From assembly GCA_005884455.1 (NCBI GenBank), contig VBCH01000218.1, positions 1-34,225 of the forward strand: a stretch of 34,225 nucleotides of DNA, given 5' to 3'. Positions 17,372 through 25,590 of the stretch are shown here, piece by piece (the stretch's first letter is position 1; each line of letters begins with the position of its first letter). Under the pieces are notes generated by a model. It saw only the letters and a program-made list of their open reading frames with translations, was not told the origin of the DNA and ran no database searches. Source of the stretch: Betaproteobacteria bacterium. GTDB taxonomy: Bacteria > Pseudomonadota > Gammaproteobacteria > Burkholderiales > SG8-39. The position numbers and the translations under genes were made by a program.

Positions 17372-18381
17372 GCGTTGCCTCCGTCGGCCCACACGTCGGT
17401 CATCGCCGTCTCCACCGCAGGCGTCGGCGAGGCCTTGGCCGTCTCTGTCGCCTGATCGAGTTTCGCCATCGCTTCGGATTCGATTTTCGCGAGCGTGCCT
17501 TCCGCGACGCCCCTCGCGAGCAAGCGGTTGCGGTAGAGCGTCACCGGATCGCGCTTGAGCCACTCCTCGAGCTCCTCTTTCGGACGGTACTTCGCCGGGT
17601 CGGCGCGCGAGTGTCCGCTGTGCCGGTAGGTGAGGCATTCGATGAGGGAGGGGCCGCCGCCCGAGCGCGCCTTGGCGAAGGCGTCGCGCGCGGCGCTGTA
17701 TACGATGTCGGCGTCGTTGCCGTCGATGACCTGGCGCTCCAGGCCGTAGCTTGCCGCGCGGTCGGCGGCCGGGTGTTTCACCGCGGTGACGGCGGAGATC
17801 GGCGTGTACTCCATGTACAGGTTGTTCTCGCAGCAGAAGACGACCGGGAGCTTCCACACCGCGGCGAGGTTGAGCGCCTCGTGGAAAGCGCCGATGTTGG
17901 TCGCGCCATCGCCGAAGAAGGCGACTGAGACCTGCTTCGTTCCGCGGTACTGCGCCGACCACGCGGCGCCGGCGGCGATCGGCAGGTGCGCGCCGACGAT
18001 GGCGTAGGAGCCCATCACCCCATGCGCGACGCTCGTGAGATGCATCGAGCCACCTTTGCCCTTCATCAGGCCGCACTGCCGCCCCATCAGCTCGCCAAGC
18101 ACCGCGAGCATCGGAGCGCCCCGCGCGAGCGTGTGGTGATGGCCGCGATAGGTGCAGAAGGTATAGTCGTCCGGGTTCATCGCCGCAGCGAAACCCGCCG
18201 CGACCGCCTCCTGACCGAGCGCGAGATGGCTCGTCCCTTTCACCAGGTTCTGCAGGAAAAGGTCGTAGGCGCGCTTCTCGCAGTAGCGGATTTCCACCTG
18301 CAGCTGGAACAGGCGCAGCCGTGTCGCCTCGGGGATCTCCTGGGTCCGGCGCGCCGGATGTGCCTCTCGCGTAACGCTCAT
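17359..18381 (-). CDS. 2-oxoacid (pyruvate/acetoin-type) dehydrogenase E1 component, alpha subunit
   Basis: The 340-residue E1 alpha carries the ThDP motif starting G157-D158-G159 and closing at N186-N187 (CCENN), the CTYRGHHHTLARG and GKGGSMHL signatures, and the YRHSGHSRADP loop. Length is normal. The C-terminus from about 310 is an Ala/Thr-rich helix. It forms the heterotetramer with the overlapping beta gene. Similar alpha/beta pairs act on pyruvate, branched-chain 2-oxoacids or acetoin; in those operons full E2 and E3 genes follow, which is not so here. It starts 17 bp after the M24 gene ends. Confidence 0.93.
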   Translation of the reverse strand: MSVTREAHPARRTQEIPEATRLRLFQLQVEIRYCEKRAYDLFLQNLVKGTSHLALGQEAVAAGFAAAMNPDDYTFCTYRGHHHTLARGAPMLAVLGELMGRQCGLMKGKGGSMHLTSVAHGVMGSYAIVGAHLPIAAGAAWSAQYRGTKQVSVAFFGDGATNIGAFHEALNLAAVWKLPVVFCCENNLYMEYTPISAVTAVKHPAADRAASYGLERQVIDGNDADIVYSAARDAFAKARSGGGPSLIECLTYRHSGHSRADPAKYRPKEELEEWLKRDPVTLYRNRLLARGVAEGTLAKIESEAMAKLDQATETAKASPTPAVETAMTDVWADGGNAWRN

Positions 18382-18398
18382 GTCGGGATCTGGCTCCT

Positions 18399-19712
18399 TC
18401 AGCTTCGGTATGGATTTGCGATCGGCAATTCCTCGGCGGGATAGAGCGAGATGATCTTCGCGCCCTCGGGCGTGAGAATCACTTCTTCCTCGATGCGCGC
18501 GGCCGAGATGCCGTCGCTCGCTGGGCAGTAGGTCTCCACGGCGAACACCATGCCCGCCTTCAGCTCGATCGGCTCCTTGAACGAAGTGAGCCGCGAGATC
18601 AGCGGCCGCTCATGCAGGCCGAGCCCCAGCCCGTGGCAGAAGTTGAGACCGAAGGCCTCCATCTCGCTCGCAAAGCCGATCTCCTTCGCCTCCGGGAAGG
18701 CGCGCGCGATCTTGTCGCTCGAGATTCCGGGCTTCAAGAGGTCGATCGCCTTGTCCATCCACTCGCGCGCCTTGCGGTACGCGGTGCGCTGCGGAGCCGT
18801 CGCGCGGCCTACATTGAACGTCCGGTAGTAACAAGTGCGATAGCCCATGAACGACTGGATGATGTCGAAGAAGGCCTGGTCGCCGGGGCGGATGAGGCGG
18901 TCTGTGAAGTTGTGCGGGTGCGGCGAGCAGCGCTCGCCCGAAATGGAATTGATCGCCTCGACGCAGTCCGAGCCCATCTGATAGAGGCGCGAGGTCGCGA
19001 GCGCGACGATCTCGGATTCCTTCACGCCGGGCTTCAGCGCCTCGGCGATGTCCTGGTAGACGCCGTCGACCATCGCCGAGGCCATGTTGAGGAGGGTCAG
19101 CTCGTCGAGGTTCTTCACCTCGCGCGCCTGGAGCATCACCTGCTGGCCGTCGCGCACCTCGATCCCGAGCTTCTGCAGCTCGAACAGCATCGGCGGCTCG
19201 ACAACGTCCAGGCCGAGCGGCATGTCGCCCACGCCTTCGGCGTCGAGGATCGCCTTGATCTCCGTTGCCGCCTCGCGAAACAGCGTGATGTCGCCTCCTA
19301 CCGCTCCGCGCAATCCGAGGAGTCCCGCCTTGCAGTGGTCGACATGCAGCCAGGGCGCGTAGAGCCGGTGGTGCTTCGCCGCGCTGCCGAAGTCCCAGAT
19401 GTAGGGGTCGCCGTTGCCGGTGAGGAGCGAGTAGCGCGTCAGCTTGTCGCGCGCCCATTCGCCGATAACGGTGCTGGTGGTGTAGCGGATGTTGTGCTGG
19501 TCGAACGAAAGCAGCGCGCCCAGGCCCGAGGCCGCGAGCGCCGCGCGCACCCGCGCGAGGCGGTAGTCGTGCAGCCGCCTGAAGTTGATGCGCTCCTCGA
19601 AATCGACCTGGGTGTGCCCCGGCGCGTGCAGCGGCCGCTTCCAGTTGTGGTGCGGGTCGATGTCGTCCGGCCGGATGATTTTCGGCTCGGCGGTTTTTTT
19701 CGGCTTGGCCAT
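18399..19712 (-). CDS. M24-family (creatinase/aminopeptidase P fold) hydrolase with altered metal site
   Basis: The 437-residue protein has an N-terminal creatinase-like domain (about 45-195) and a C-terminal pita-bread domain (about 205-425). Aligning by motif with E. coli methionine aminopeptidase, D283 (FFDIIQ), H360 (CHGLGLG), H367, E393 (AVET) and E408 (RIEE) are kept. The second metal-ligand Asp, 11 residues after D283, is C294 (RTCYYRTF). This argues against an ordinary dinuclear peptidase and for a creatinase-like or lyase role, though Cys could itself bind metal. The ATG at 19712 is chosen; the frame upstream stays open but reads through a Bug gene. It lies between a Bug gene and E1 alpha. 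Confidence 0.88.
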   Translation of the reverse strand: MAKPKKTAEPKIIRPDDIDPHHNWKRPLHAPGHTQVDFEERINFRRLHDYRLARVRAALAASGLGALLSFDQHNIRYTTSTVIGEWARDKLTRYSLLTGNGDPYIWDFGSAAKHHRLYAPWLHVDHCKAGLLGLRGAVGGDITLFREAATEIKAILDAEGVGDMPLGLDVVEPPMLFELQKLGIEVRDGQQVMLQAREVKNLDELTLLNMASAMVDGVYQDIAEALKPGVKESEIVALATSRLYQMGSDCVEAINSISGERCSPHPHNFTDRLIRPGDQAFFDIIQSFMGYRTCYYRTFNVGRATAPQRTAYRKAREWMDKAIDLLKPGISSDKIARAFPEAKEIGFASEMEAFGLNFCHGLGLGLHERPLISRLTSFKEPIELKAGMVFAVETYCPASDGISAARIEEEVILTPEGAKIISLYPAEELPIANPYRS

Positions 19713-19780
19713 CGACTTTTTCCCGGGACTACTTTTCGCAGAACGCGAAGTATGCCACGCGGCCGCTCCAGCGGTCCGTT

Positions 19781-20740
19781 CTAATTGGCTTTGATGCCCG
19801 CCGCCTTGATCAGCTGGGCGTTCGACTCGAACTCCTTCCTGATCATCGCTTCGAAATCGGGCAGCGACATGGTCAGGGGATCGACGCCCAGCTTGAGAAA
19901 TTTCTCGCGAACCTCCGGCGAGTTTACCGCCGCATTGAACTCCTTGTTCAGCCGCAGAACGATGTCGCGCGGCGTCCTGGAGGCGACCAGGGCGCCTATC
20001 CAGAAGTTGTAGTCGGAGTTCGGATAGCCGGCCTCGAGGGTCGTGGGGACGTCGGGAAAGAGCGCGCTCCTCTTGGGCGAGCCCACGGCGAGCGCGCGCA
20101 GCTTGCCCTCCTTGACCTGCGGCCCCACCTGGAACGGCAGCGCAAAATAGAAATCGGCGCGACCGGTGAGCACTTCGGTGAGCGCATCCGGCGCGCCCTT
20201 CATCGGCACGTGCAGCACTTCGATCCCCGCCGCGATGCGAAACCGCTCCAGGTTCATGTGCGTGGAGCTGCCGATGCCGGCAGTGGTGGCGACGACCGCC
20301 CCGGCCTTCGCCTTGGCCGCGGCGACGAGGTCCGCCACGGTCTTGTAGCTCTTGGCGGTCGAGACGACCAGCACCGTGGGAACCGTTCCGAGAGTCGCGA
20401 CCGGCGTGAGCTCCTTCGGATCGAGCGGTCCCGGGGAGAGGAGCGGCGCCACCGTGAACGCGGAGGTGTAGATGCTGATCACGTGCCCGTCCGGATCGGC
20501 CTTCGCGACGTAGGCAGCGCCGATCAGCCCGCCCACGCCGAGCTTGTTCTCGACGATCACCGGCTGACCGAGGCTCGCCTGCAATTTCTCGGCGACGATG
20601 CGCGCCGTCGTATCCGAGGCGCTGCCCGGGGTGACGCCCGAAACGAGATGAATGGTCCTGCTGGGAAAAGTCTGGGCGGCGGCGATGCCCGACGCGAGCG
20701 ATGCAGCGGCAAGCGCGGTCCAGCAAACGCGTTTCAACAT
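19781..20740 (-). CDS. Bug/TctC-family substrate-binding protein
   Basis: Second periplasmic Bug protein, 319 residues, with signal peptide ending near ASGIAAAQ. Family features: TFPSRTIHLVSGVTPGSASD, ENKLGVGGLIGAAYVAKADPDGH, GIGSSTHMNLERF and the DYNFWIGALVASRTP segment. Start ATG at 20740 follows GAGGAG with good spacing; the frame is open upstream through the hydrolase gene and the extension is rejected. It differs clearly from the Bug protein at 14183-15145, so the two may bind different ligands of one pathway. No cognate membrane subunits are seen. Confidence 0.93.
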   Translation of the reverse strand: MLKRVCWTALAAASLASGIAAAQTFPSRTIHLVSGVTPGSASDTTARIVAEKLQASLGQPVIVENKLGVGGLIGAAYVAKADPDGHVISIYTSAFTVAPLLSPGPLDPKELTPVATLGTVPTVLVVSTAKSYKTVADLVAAAKAKAGAVVATTAGIGSSTHMNLERFRIAAGIEVLHVPMKGAPDALTEVLTGRADFYFALPFQVGPQVKEGKLRALAVGSPKRSALFPDVPTTLEAGYPNSDYNFWIGALVASRTPRDIVLRLNKEFNAAVNSPEVREKFLKLGVDPLTMSLPDFEAMIRKEFESNAQLIKAAGIKAN

Positions 20741-20763
20741 GGTTTTCTCCTCTGTTCGGACCG

Positions 20764-21909
20764 TCAGATCCTGGGCAGCCCCAGCTGCCCGGCAAGCCAG
20801 TCGGCCGTTAGGCTTCGATAGCGATAAGGGCGGTTGTTGGCATTGTGCCCGCCGTCCTCGACGATCAGCAACTCTACCGGCCCCGAGACACCCTTCGCCA
20901 GCCGCTCCGCGTGCGAGGCGGGCACGAGCCGGTCCTCGCGCCCGGTCACGATGAAGATCGGGCAGGCGATTTTCGCCGCCGCCTCTTTCATGGACAAGGT
21001 CGCGGCGTGGCGCAGCGCATCGGCCTCGGTCGCGCAATGGCTGCGCACGCGGAACGCCTCGCGCGTCAGCACCGGCAGCGCGTCCCAGATTTCCTTCCAC
21101 TCGAAGGGTCCGGAGAGCGCGATGCAGGCGCGGATGCGCCTCTCGTATGCCGTCGCGCGCGGCGCGTAGTAACCCCCGAGGCTCACGCCCCACATGGCGA
21201 TCCTCGCCGCGTCGAGATCGCCGCGCTGCCCGATCCAGTCGCACACCGCGCGCGCCGCGCGCTCGTAGTCGCCGCAGATCGGGATTTCGTACTCGGCCTC
21301 GCCCTGCCCGGGTCCGTCGATCGCCAGGATCGCAATACCTCGCGCGAGAAACGGCTCCGCGTAGGCGTGCAGCTCCTCCTTGGTCGAATCCAGGCCCGGC
21401 GCCATGATCAATATCGGCGAGCGTCCCGTCGCGCCCGCCGGTCGCCGCAGGATTCCGTAAAGGGTTTTTCCCTCGAACGGTATCGCGACGCGTTCGCCCG
21501 CCGGGCGCATAAGCGGAAGCGCCGTCTTGTAGCATTCGACCGAGCGCAGGTGCGCGTCGCGCATCTGCTTTGGGTCGTGCACGAACACAAACTTGGCGAA
21601 GTGGTAGTACATCGCCGCGCGCACCAAGTGTTCGCCGGCCGTGAGCCCGTAGCCCTGGGCGAGCGCCTCGCGCCCGAGCGCCTCGTGGACCTTGCCGCGC
21701 TCGCACCAGGCGCGGCACCAGTCCTCCCAGCGCTCGATACCGCCGGTGACCTCTTCGAAATCGGCGAGCAGCACGCCGTTGGACACGAAGCGCGGCGCCC
21801 AATGCGCGATAGCCGTCGCGACGCGCGGATCGGTGGACCTTGTCTTGGCTGCGGCTTCGGACACGAAGGAGTTTTTCAGCTTGAAAGTTGTCTCGATCGG
21901 GCCTTCCAA
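20764..21909 (-). CDS. Alpha/beta hydrolase, FrsA / 2,6-dihydroxypseudooxynicotine-hydrolase-like
   Basis: The 381-residue protein has a helical N-terminal domain (about 25-135) before the alpha/beta-hydrolase core. The core shows S243 in the nucleophile elbow GVSLGG, D326 (GREDRLVP) and H355 (DGGHNANNR) as the triad, and IDGPGQGEAE. This two-domain layout is that of FrsA-like hydrolases, including C-C bond hydrolases such as 2,6-dihydroxypseudooxynicotine hydrolase of nicotine catabolism. Which bond it cuts is unknown. The start at 21909 is TTG with only a weak ribosome-binding site, so the true start may be elsewhere, for example GTG at 21864. It is the first gene of the minus-strand run. 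Confidence 0.87.
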   Translation of the reverse strand: MEGPIETTFKLKNSFVSEAAAKTRSTDPRVATAIAHWAPRFVSNGVLLADFEEVTGGIERWEDWCRAWCERGKVHEALGREALAQGYGLTAGEHLVRAAMYYHFAKFVFVHDPKQMRDAHLRSVECYKTALPLMRPAGERVAIPFEGKTLYGILRRPAGATGRSPILIMAPGLDSTKEELHAYAEPFLARGIAILAIDGPGQGEAEYEIPICGDYERAARAVCDWIGQRGDLDAARIAMWGVSLGGYYAPRATAYERRIRACIALSGPFEWKEIWDALPVLTREAFRVRSHCATEADALRHAATLSMKEAAAKIACPIFIVTGREDRLVPASHAERLAKGVSGPVELLIVEDGGHNANNRPYRYRSLTADWLAGQLGLPRI

Positions 21910-22119
21910 ACTCTGTCAGCTCACGGACAGCTTTGAAAAACACTCTCCGCCCCTGGCATCGGTCTTGCTCTCTGTAGGGGCGAGGTCCCTGACTTGAGTG
22001 CTTGACCGGCAGCGGGATGCGGCTTGGCAGTTGTCCGTCACAGCTGACGTTTCGGCAACGCCGGCAAGACCGAGGACAGGGGATGATTGGGTAAGCGCAA
22101 CAATACTAGGAGAAATGCC

Positions 22120-22341
22120 ATGCGTGCTCTGAGGATCGTGATCGTGTTTGCAAGTGCAGCACTCTTGACCGTTTCCGCTTTCGCGGCCGACACGCAGGTG
22201 AAGCAGTCGGCGCAGCGGACGACGCCGAATATCGTCGTGGCGTCCGCGGAGAAGCATGTCAAGCAGGCGCCCAGCGTCGCCAAAACTGAAGCCCCGGTGC
22301 GCGTGTGGACGCTCGAAATGTCCTGCTGCGAGGCGCAGTAG
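22120..22341 (+). CDS. Small secreted protein of unknown function
   Basis: 73-residue protein starting at ATG 22120 behind AGGAG with 7-nt spacing. A clear signal peptide (MRALRIVIVFASAALL, cleavage after SAFA) is followed by about 50 mature residues rich in Lys, Gln, Ala and Val and no recognisable domain. It ends TLEMSCCEAQ with two adjacent cysteines three residues from the end. An upstream in-frame ATG at 22087 would add 11 residues but spoils the signal peptide and lacks a ribosome-binding site. It is a lone plus-strand gene between the hydrolase and pcaJ. Function unknown. Confidence 0.65.
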   Translation: MRALRIVIVFASAALLTVSAFAADTQVKQSAQRTTPNIVVASAEKHVKQAPSVAKTEAPVRVWTLEMSCCEAQ

Positions 22342-22399
22342 GACGTCCCGGCGCCCCTGCGTCGCGAAGTTGATCATCGATTCGTCCGCCGCTGCGAAG

Positions 22400-23059
22400 T
22401 CAGGCGGCGGCCCGCGCGGCCGAGGGCGATAGGGGCACGCCGCTCAGCCGCTGAAGCTCATCGAAGGCGAGTCCTGGCACCAGGCGGCTCGCCACAAGGC
22501 CGCGCGGCGTGACGTCGAGGACCGCGAGATCGGTGTAGATCCGCTTGACCACAGCGATACCGGTGAGCGGATAGGTGCAGCGCTCCACGGTTTTCGACTC
22601 GCCGCTCTTGGCGAGATGCTCCATCATCACCCATACGCTTTTCGCCCCGACCGCGAGGTCCATCGCGCCGCCCACTGCCGGAATTGCGTCGCCGCCCGTG
22701 TGCCAGTTGGCGAGGTCGCCTGAAACGGATACCTGAAAGGCGCCCAGCACGGCGATGTCGAGGTGCCCGCCGCGCATCATCGCGAACGAATCGGTGTGGT
22801 GGAAATACGCGCCACCGGTCAGCAAGGTCACGGGCTCTTTTCCCGCATTGATGAGATCCATGTCCTCCAGCCCGAGTGCGGGCGCCGGCCCCATTCCCAG
22901 GATGCCGTTTTCGCTGTGCAGGATGATCTCGCGGTCCTTCGGCAGATGGTTTCCGACCAGGGTCGGCATGCCGATCCCGAGATTGACGTAGGCGCCTTCA
23001 GGAATGTCGCGCGCGATGCGCGCGGCGATCTCGTCCCGGGTAAGCTTCACGTAGCTCAT
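22400..23059 (-). CDS. pcaJ: 3-oxoadipate CoA-transferase, beta subunit
   Basis: Subunit of the succinyl-CoA:3-oxoadipate CoA-transferase that activates beta-ketoadipate. The 219-residue product has the catalytic Glu in HSENGILGMGPAP, GAYVNLGIGMPTLV near the start, INAGKEPVTLLTGGAYF, and the long GGHLDIAVLGAFQVS stretch, all as in Pseudomonas PcaJ. The ATG at 23059 overlaps the pcaI stop as ATGA. The frame is open upstream across pcaI but that part is a shadow. The related acetoacetyl-CoA transferase (ScoB/AtoA) is an alternative; PcaF in the same window favours beta-ketoadipate. Confidence 0.9.
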   Translation of the reverse strand: MSYVKLTRDEIAARIARDIPEGAYVNLGIGMPTLVGNHLPKDREIILHSENGILGMGPAPALGLEDMDLINAGKEPVTLLTGGAYFHHTDSFAMMRGGHLDIAVLGAFQVSVSGDLANWHTGGDAIPAVGGAMDLAVGAKSVWVMMEHLAKSGESKTVERCTYPLTGIAVVKRIYTDLAVLDVTPRGLVASRLVPGLAFDELQRLSGVPLSPSAARAAA

Positions 23060-23757
23060 GCCGCCCGCTCCCGAACCTGCGCGGCCTGTTTTTTCCGCGG
23101 CACCTTCACCACGCGCGTGACGAAAATTCCCGGCGTGACGATGCACTCGGGATCGAGCGCGCCCAGCTCGACGGTCTCGTAGACCTGGGCGATTGTGCAC
23201 TTCGCCGCGCTCGCCATGGTCGGCCCGAAGTTGCGCGCGCTCTTCCTGTAGACGAGGTTGCCCCAGCGGTCGCCGCGCTCCGCCTTGACGAGCGCCACGT
23301 CGCCGCGGATCGGGTATTCGAGCACGTGGCCCCCGCCGTCGATCATCCGCGTTTCCTTGCCTTTCGCGAGGTCCGTTCCGTAGCCCGTGGGCGTGTAGAA
23401 GGCGCCGATCCCGGCGCCCGCGGCGCGCATGCGCTCCGAGAGCGTCCCCTGCGGCACGAGGTCGAGCTCGATTTTCCCGGCGCGATAGAGCGCATCGAAC
23501 ACGTAGGAATCGGCCGTGCGCGGATACGAGCAGACGATCTTGCGCACGCGTCCCGCCTTGAGGAGGGCTGCGACACCGACCTCGCCGTTCCCGGCATTGT
23601 TGTTGACGATGGTCAGATCCCTCGCCCCTTGCGCGATCAGCGCGTCGATCAGCTCTTCGGGGACGCCTGCGCCGCCGAACCCGCCGACGAGGATCGTCGA
23701 GCCGTCGCTCACGTCGGCGAGCGCGGCTTCGACCGAAGGAGCGATCTTGTCGATCAT
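23056..23757 (-). CDS. pcaI: 3-oxoadipate CoA-transferase, alpha subunit
   Basis: Partner of PcaJ. The 233-residue product from ATG 23757 begins MIDKIAPSVEAALADV and has the CoA-binding GGFGGAGVPEELIDAL, NNNAGNGEVGVAALL, the SYPRTADSYVFDALYRAGKI region and TPTGYGTDLAKGKE, closely following Pseudomonas PcaI. An upstream TTG at 23784 would add nine residues; the family normally starts at the MI-x-K position, so 23757 is preferred despite no obvious ribosome-binding site. It diverges from the IlvD/Edd gene across about 95 bp in which I see no clear promoter. Confidence 0.9.
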   Translation of the reverse strand: MIDKIAPSVEAALADVSDGSTILVGGFGGAGVPEELIDALIAQGARDLTIVNNNAGNGEVGVAALLKAGRVRKIVCSYPRTADSYVFDALYRAGKIELDLVPQGTLSERMRAAGAGIGAFYTPTGYGTDLAKGKETRMIDGGGHVLEYPIRGDVALVKAERGDRWGNLVYRKSARNFGPTMASAAKCTIAQVYETVELGALDPECIVTPGIFVTRVVKVPRKKQAAQVRERAA

Positions 23758-23852
23758 GTCGTCGAAGGATATCGCTTTTGTCAACGGTACGCGAGCGCGC
23801 GGGCGGCATCCTCTCCGGGTAGAATTGCGACTCGATACCAAGGCACCCTCAG

Positions 23853-25577
23853 ATGCCCGCGAGAAAACGCCCCGAAGAACTGCGCAGCCACCGCTGGTAC
23901 GGCGTGGGCGATCGCAAGACCTTCGACCATCGCTCGCGCACCGCGCAGATGGGCTACGACAAGAGCGACTACGCGGGGAAGCCGGTGATCGCCATCATCA
24001 ACACCTGGAGCGACATCAACCCCTGCCACGCGCACTTCCGGACACGCGCCGAAGAAGTGAAGCGCGGCGTGTGGCAGGCCGGCGGGTTCCCGATCGAGAT
24101 GCCTGCAATCGCGCTCGCCGAGCCCTTCCAGAAGCCCTCCACCATGATGTACCGCAACCTCCTCGCGATGGAGACCGAGGAGCTGCTGCGCTCGTATCCC
24201 GCCGACGGCTGCGTGCTGATGGGCGGCTGCGACAAGACGACGCCTGCTCTGGTGATGGGCGCGCTCTCCATGGGGCTGCCGATGATCTATCTGCCCGCGG
24301 GGCCGATGCTGCGCGGCAACTGGCACGGGCAGGTGCTCGGCTCGGGCAGCGACTCGCGCAAGTACTGGGCGGAGCTGCGCGCCGGAACGATCACGGAAAA
24401 CGACTGGGAGGAGATCGAGGAAGGCATCGCGCGCTCCCCCGGCCACTGCATGACGATGGGCACGGCGTCGACCATGACCTCGGCCGCGGAAGCGCTCGGC
24501 CTCGCGCTTCCCGGCTCCGCGTCGATCCCCGCTGCCGACTCCCACCACGCGAAGATGGCGACTGCGACCGGAAAGCGCGCGGTCGAAATGGTGTGGGAAG
24601 ACGCCACTCCGAAAAATATCCTCACGCCCTCCTCGTTCGACAACGCGGTGACTTGCGTGCTCGCCTGCGGGGGCTCGACCAACGCCGCCATTCATCTCAT
24701 CGCGATGGCGAGGCGGGCGGGCGTGCGGCTCGACCTCGAGCGCTTCGACGCGATCTCGCGCAGGACGCCCGTCATCGCCAACCTGCGCCCTTCGGGGAAG
24801 TACCTGATGGAGGATTTCTACTACGCCGGAGGCTTGCGCGCGCTGCTCGCGTCGATCCGCGACCTGCTCGATCTCGATGCGAAGACGGTGAACGGCAAGA
24901 CACTCGGCGAGAACCTCGAAGGCGCAAAGGTGTTCAATGCCGACGTGATCCTGCCGCGCGAGAAGGCGCTGGTTCCCTCGGGCGGGCTGGCGGTGCTGCG
25001 CGGCAACCTCGCGCCCGACGGCGCCATCGTCAAGCCCGCGGCGGCCGAGCCGCGGCTGCTGCAGCACAAGGGCCGCGCGGTGGTCTTCGAGGACTACAAC
25101 GACCTGCAGACGCGCCTGGACGATCCCACGCTGGACGTCGATGCCGACTCGGTGATCGTGCTGAAGAACGCCGGTCCCGTCGGCGCGCCCGGCATGCCGG
25201 AGTGGGAGGTGCCGATCCCGAAAAAACTCCTGCAGCAGGGCGTGCGCGACATGGTGCGGATCTCGGACGCGCGAATGAGCGGAACCGCCTACGGCTGCTG
25301 CGTGCTGCACGTGGCGCCCGAGTCCTGGGTCGGCGGACCGCTTGCACTCGTAAGAACCGGCGACACGATCGAGCTCGACGTGCCGCGCCGCCGGCTGCAG
25401 GTCCTGATCGACGACGCCGAGATGATGAAACGCAAGCGCGCGTGGAAAGCTCCGGTGCGCAGGTTCGAACGCGGCTACGGCGCGCTTTTCTCCCAACACA
25501 TCCGGCAGGCCAACGAAGGCTGCGACTTCGATTTCCTCGAAGGCACCGCGCCCACGCCCGAGCCTGAGATTCACTAA
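23853..25577 (+). CDS. IlvD/Edd-family dehydratase (L-arabonate dehydratase-like)
   Basis: Fe-S dehydratase of 574 residues. Three cysteines are in the positions that bind the [2Fe-2S] cluster in sugar-acid dehydratases: C58 (NPCHAH), C126 (GGCDKT) and C199 ([11 protein letters not shown]). The C-terminal catalytic Ser motif is [14 protein letters not shown]. Length and the [17 protein letters not shown] segment resemble arabonate/xylonate dehydratases rather than IlvD of branched-chain synthesis or Edd. The exact sugar acid is not determinable, and other hydroxy-acids are possible given the aromatic context. It starts a three-gene plus-strand operon, 13 bp before the next gene. Confidence 0.88.
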   Translation: MPARKRPEELRSHRWYGVGDRKTFDHRSRTAQMGYDKSDYAGKPVIAIINTWSDINPCHAHFRTRAEEVKRGVWQAGGFPIEMPAIALAEPFQKPSTMMYRNLLAMETEELLRSYPADGCVLMGGCDKTTPALVMGALSMGLPMIYLPAGPMLRGNWHGQVLGSGSDSRKYWAELRAGTITENDWEEIEEGIARSPGHCMTMGTASTMTSAAEALGLALPGSASIPAADSHHAKMATATGKRAVEMVWEDATPKNILTPSSFDNAVTCVLACGGSTNAAIHLIAMARRAGVRLDLERFDAISRRTPVIANLRPSGKYLMEDFYYAGGLRALLASIRDLLDLDAKTVNGKTLGENLEGAKVFNADVILPREKALVPSGGLAVLRGNLAPDGAIVKPAAAEPRLLQHKGRAVVFEDYNDLQTRLDDPTLDVDADSVIVLKNAGPVGAPGMPEWEVPIPKKLLQQGVRDMVRISDARMSGTAYGCCVLHVAPESWVGGPLALVRTGDTIELDVPRRRLQVLIDDAEMMKRKRAWKAPVRRFERGYGALFSQHIRQANEGCDFDFLEGTAPTPEPEIH

Positions 25578-25590
25578 AAGGGAGGTGACA

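Noticed and set aside
18399-20795. Apparent fusion of the M24 hydrolase with an upstream Arg-rich domain
   Set aside because: The upstream part is an out-of-frame reading of the Bug gene at 19781-20740.
22002-22030. TTGACC with a 17-bp spacer upstream of the small secreted protein
   Set aside because: The -10 position reads TGGCAG, too far from consensus to support a promoter call.
23516-25567. Plus-strand open frame of 683 codons overlapping the dehydratase
   Set aside because: It is a frame-shifted shadow of the IlvD/Edd gene; the true frame carries all three cluster cysteines and the family motifs.
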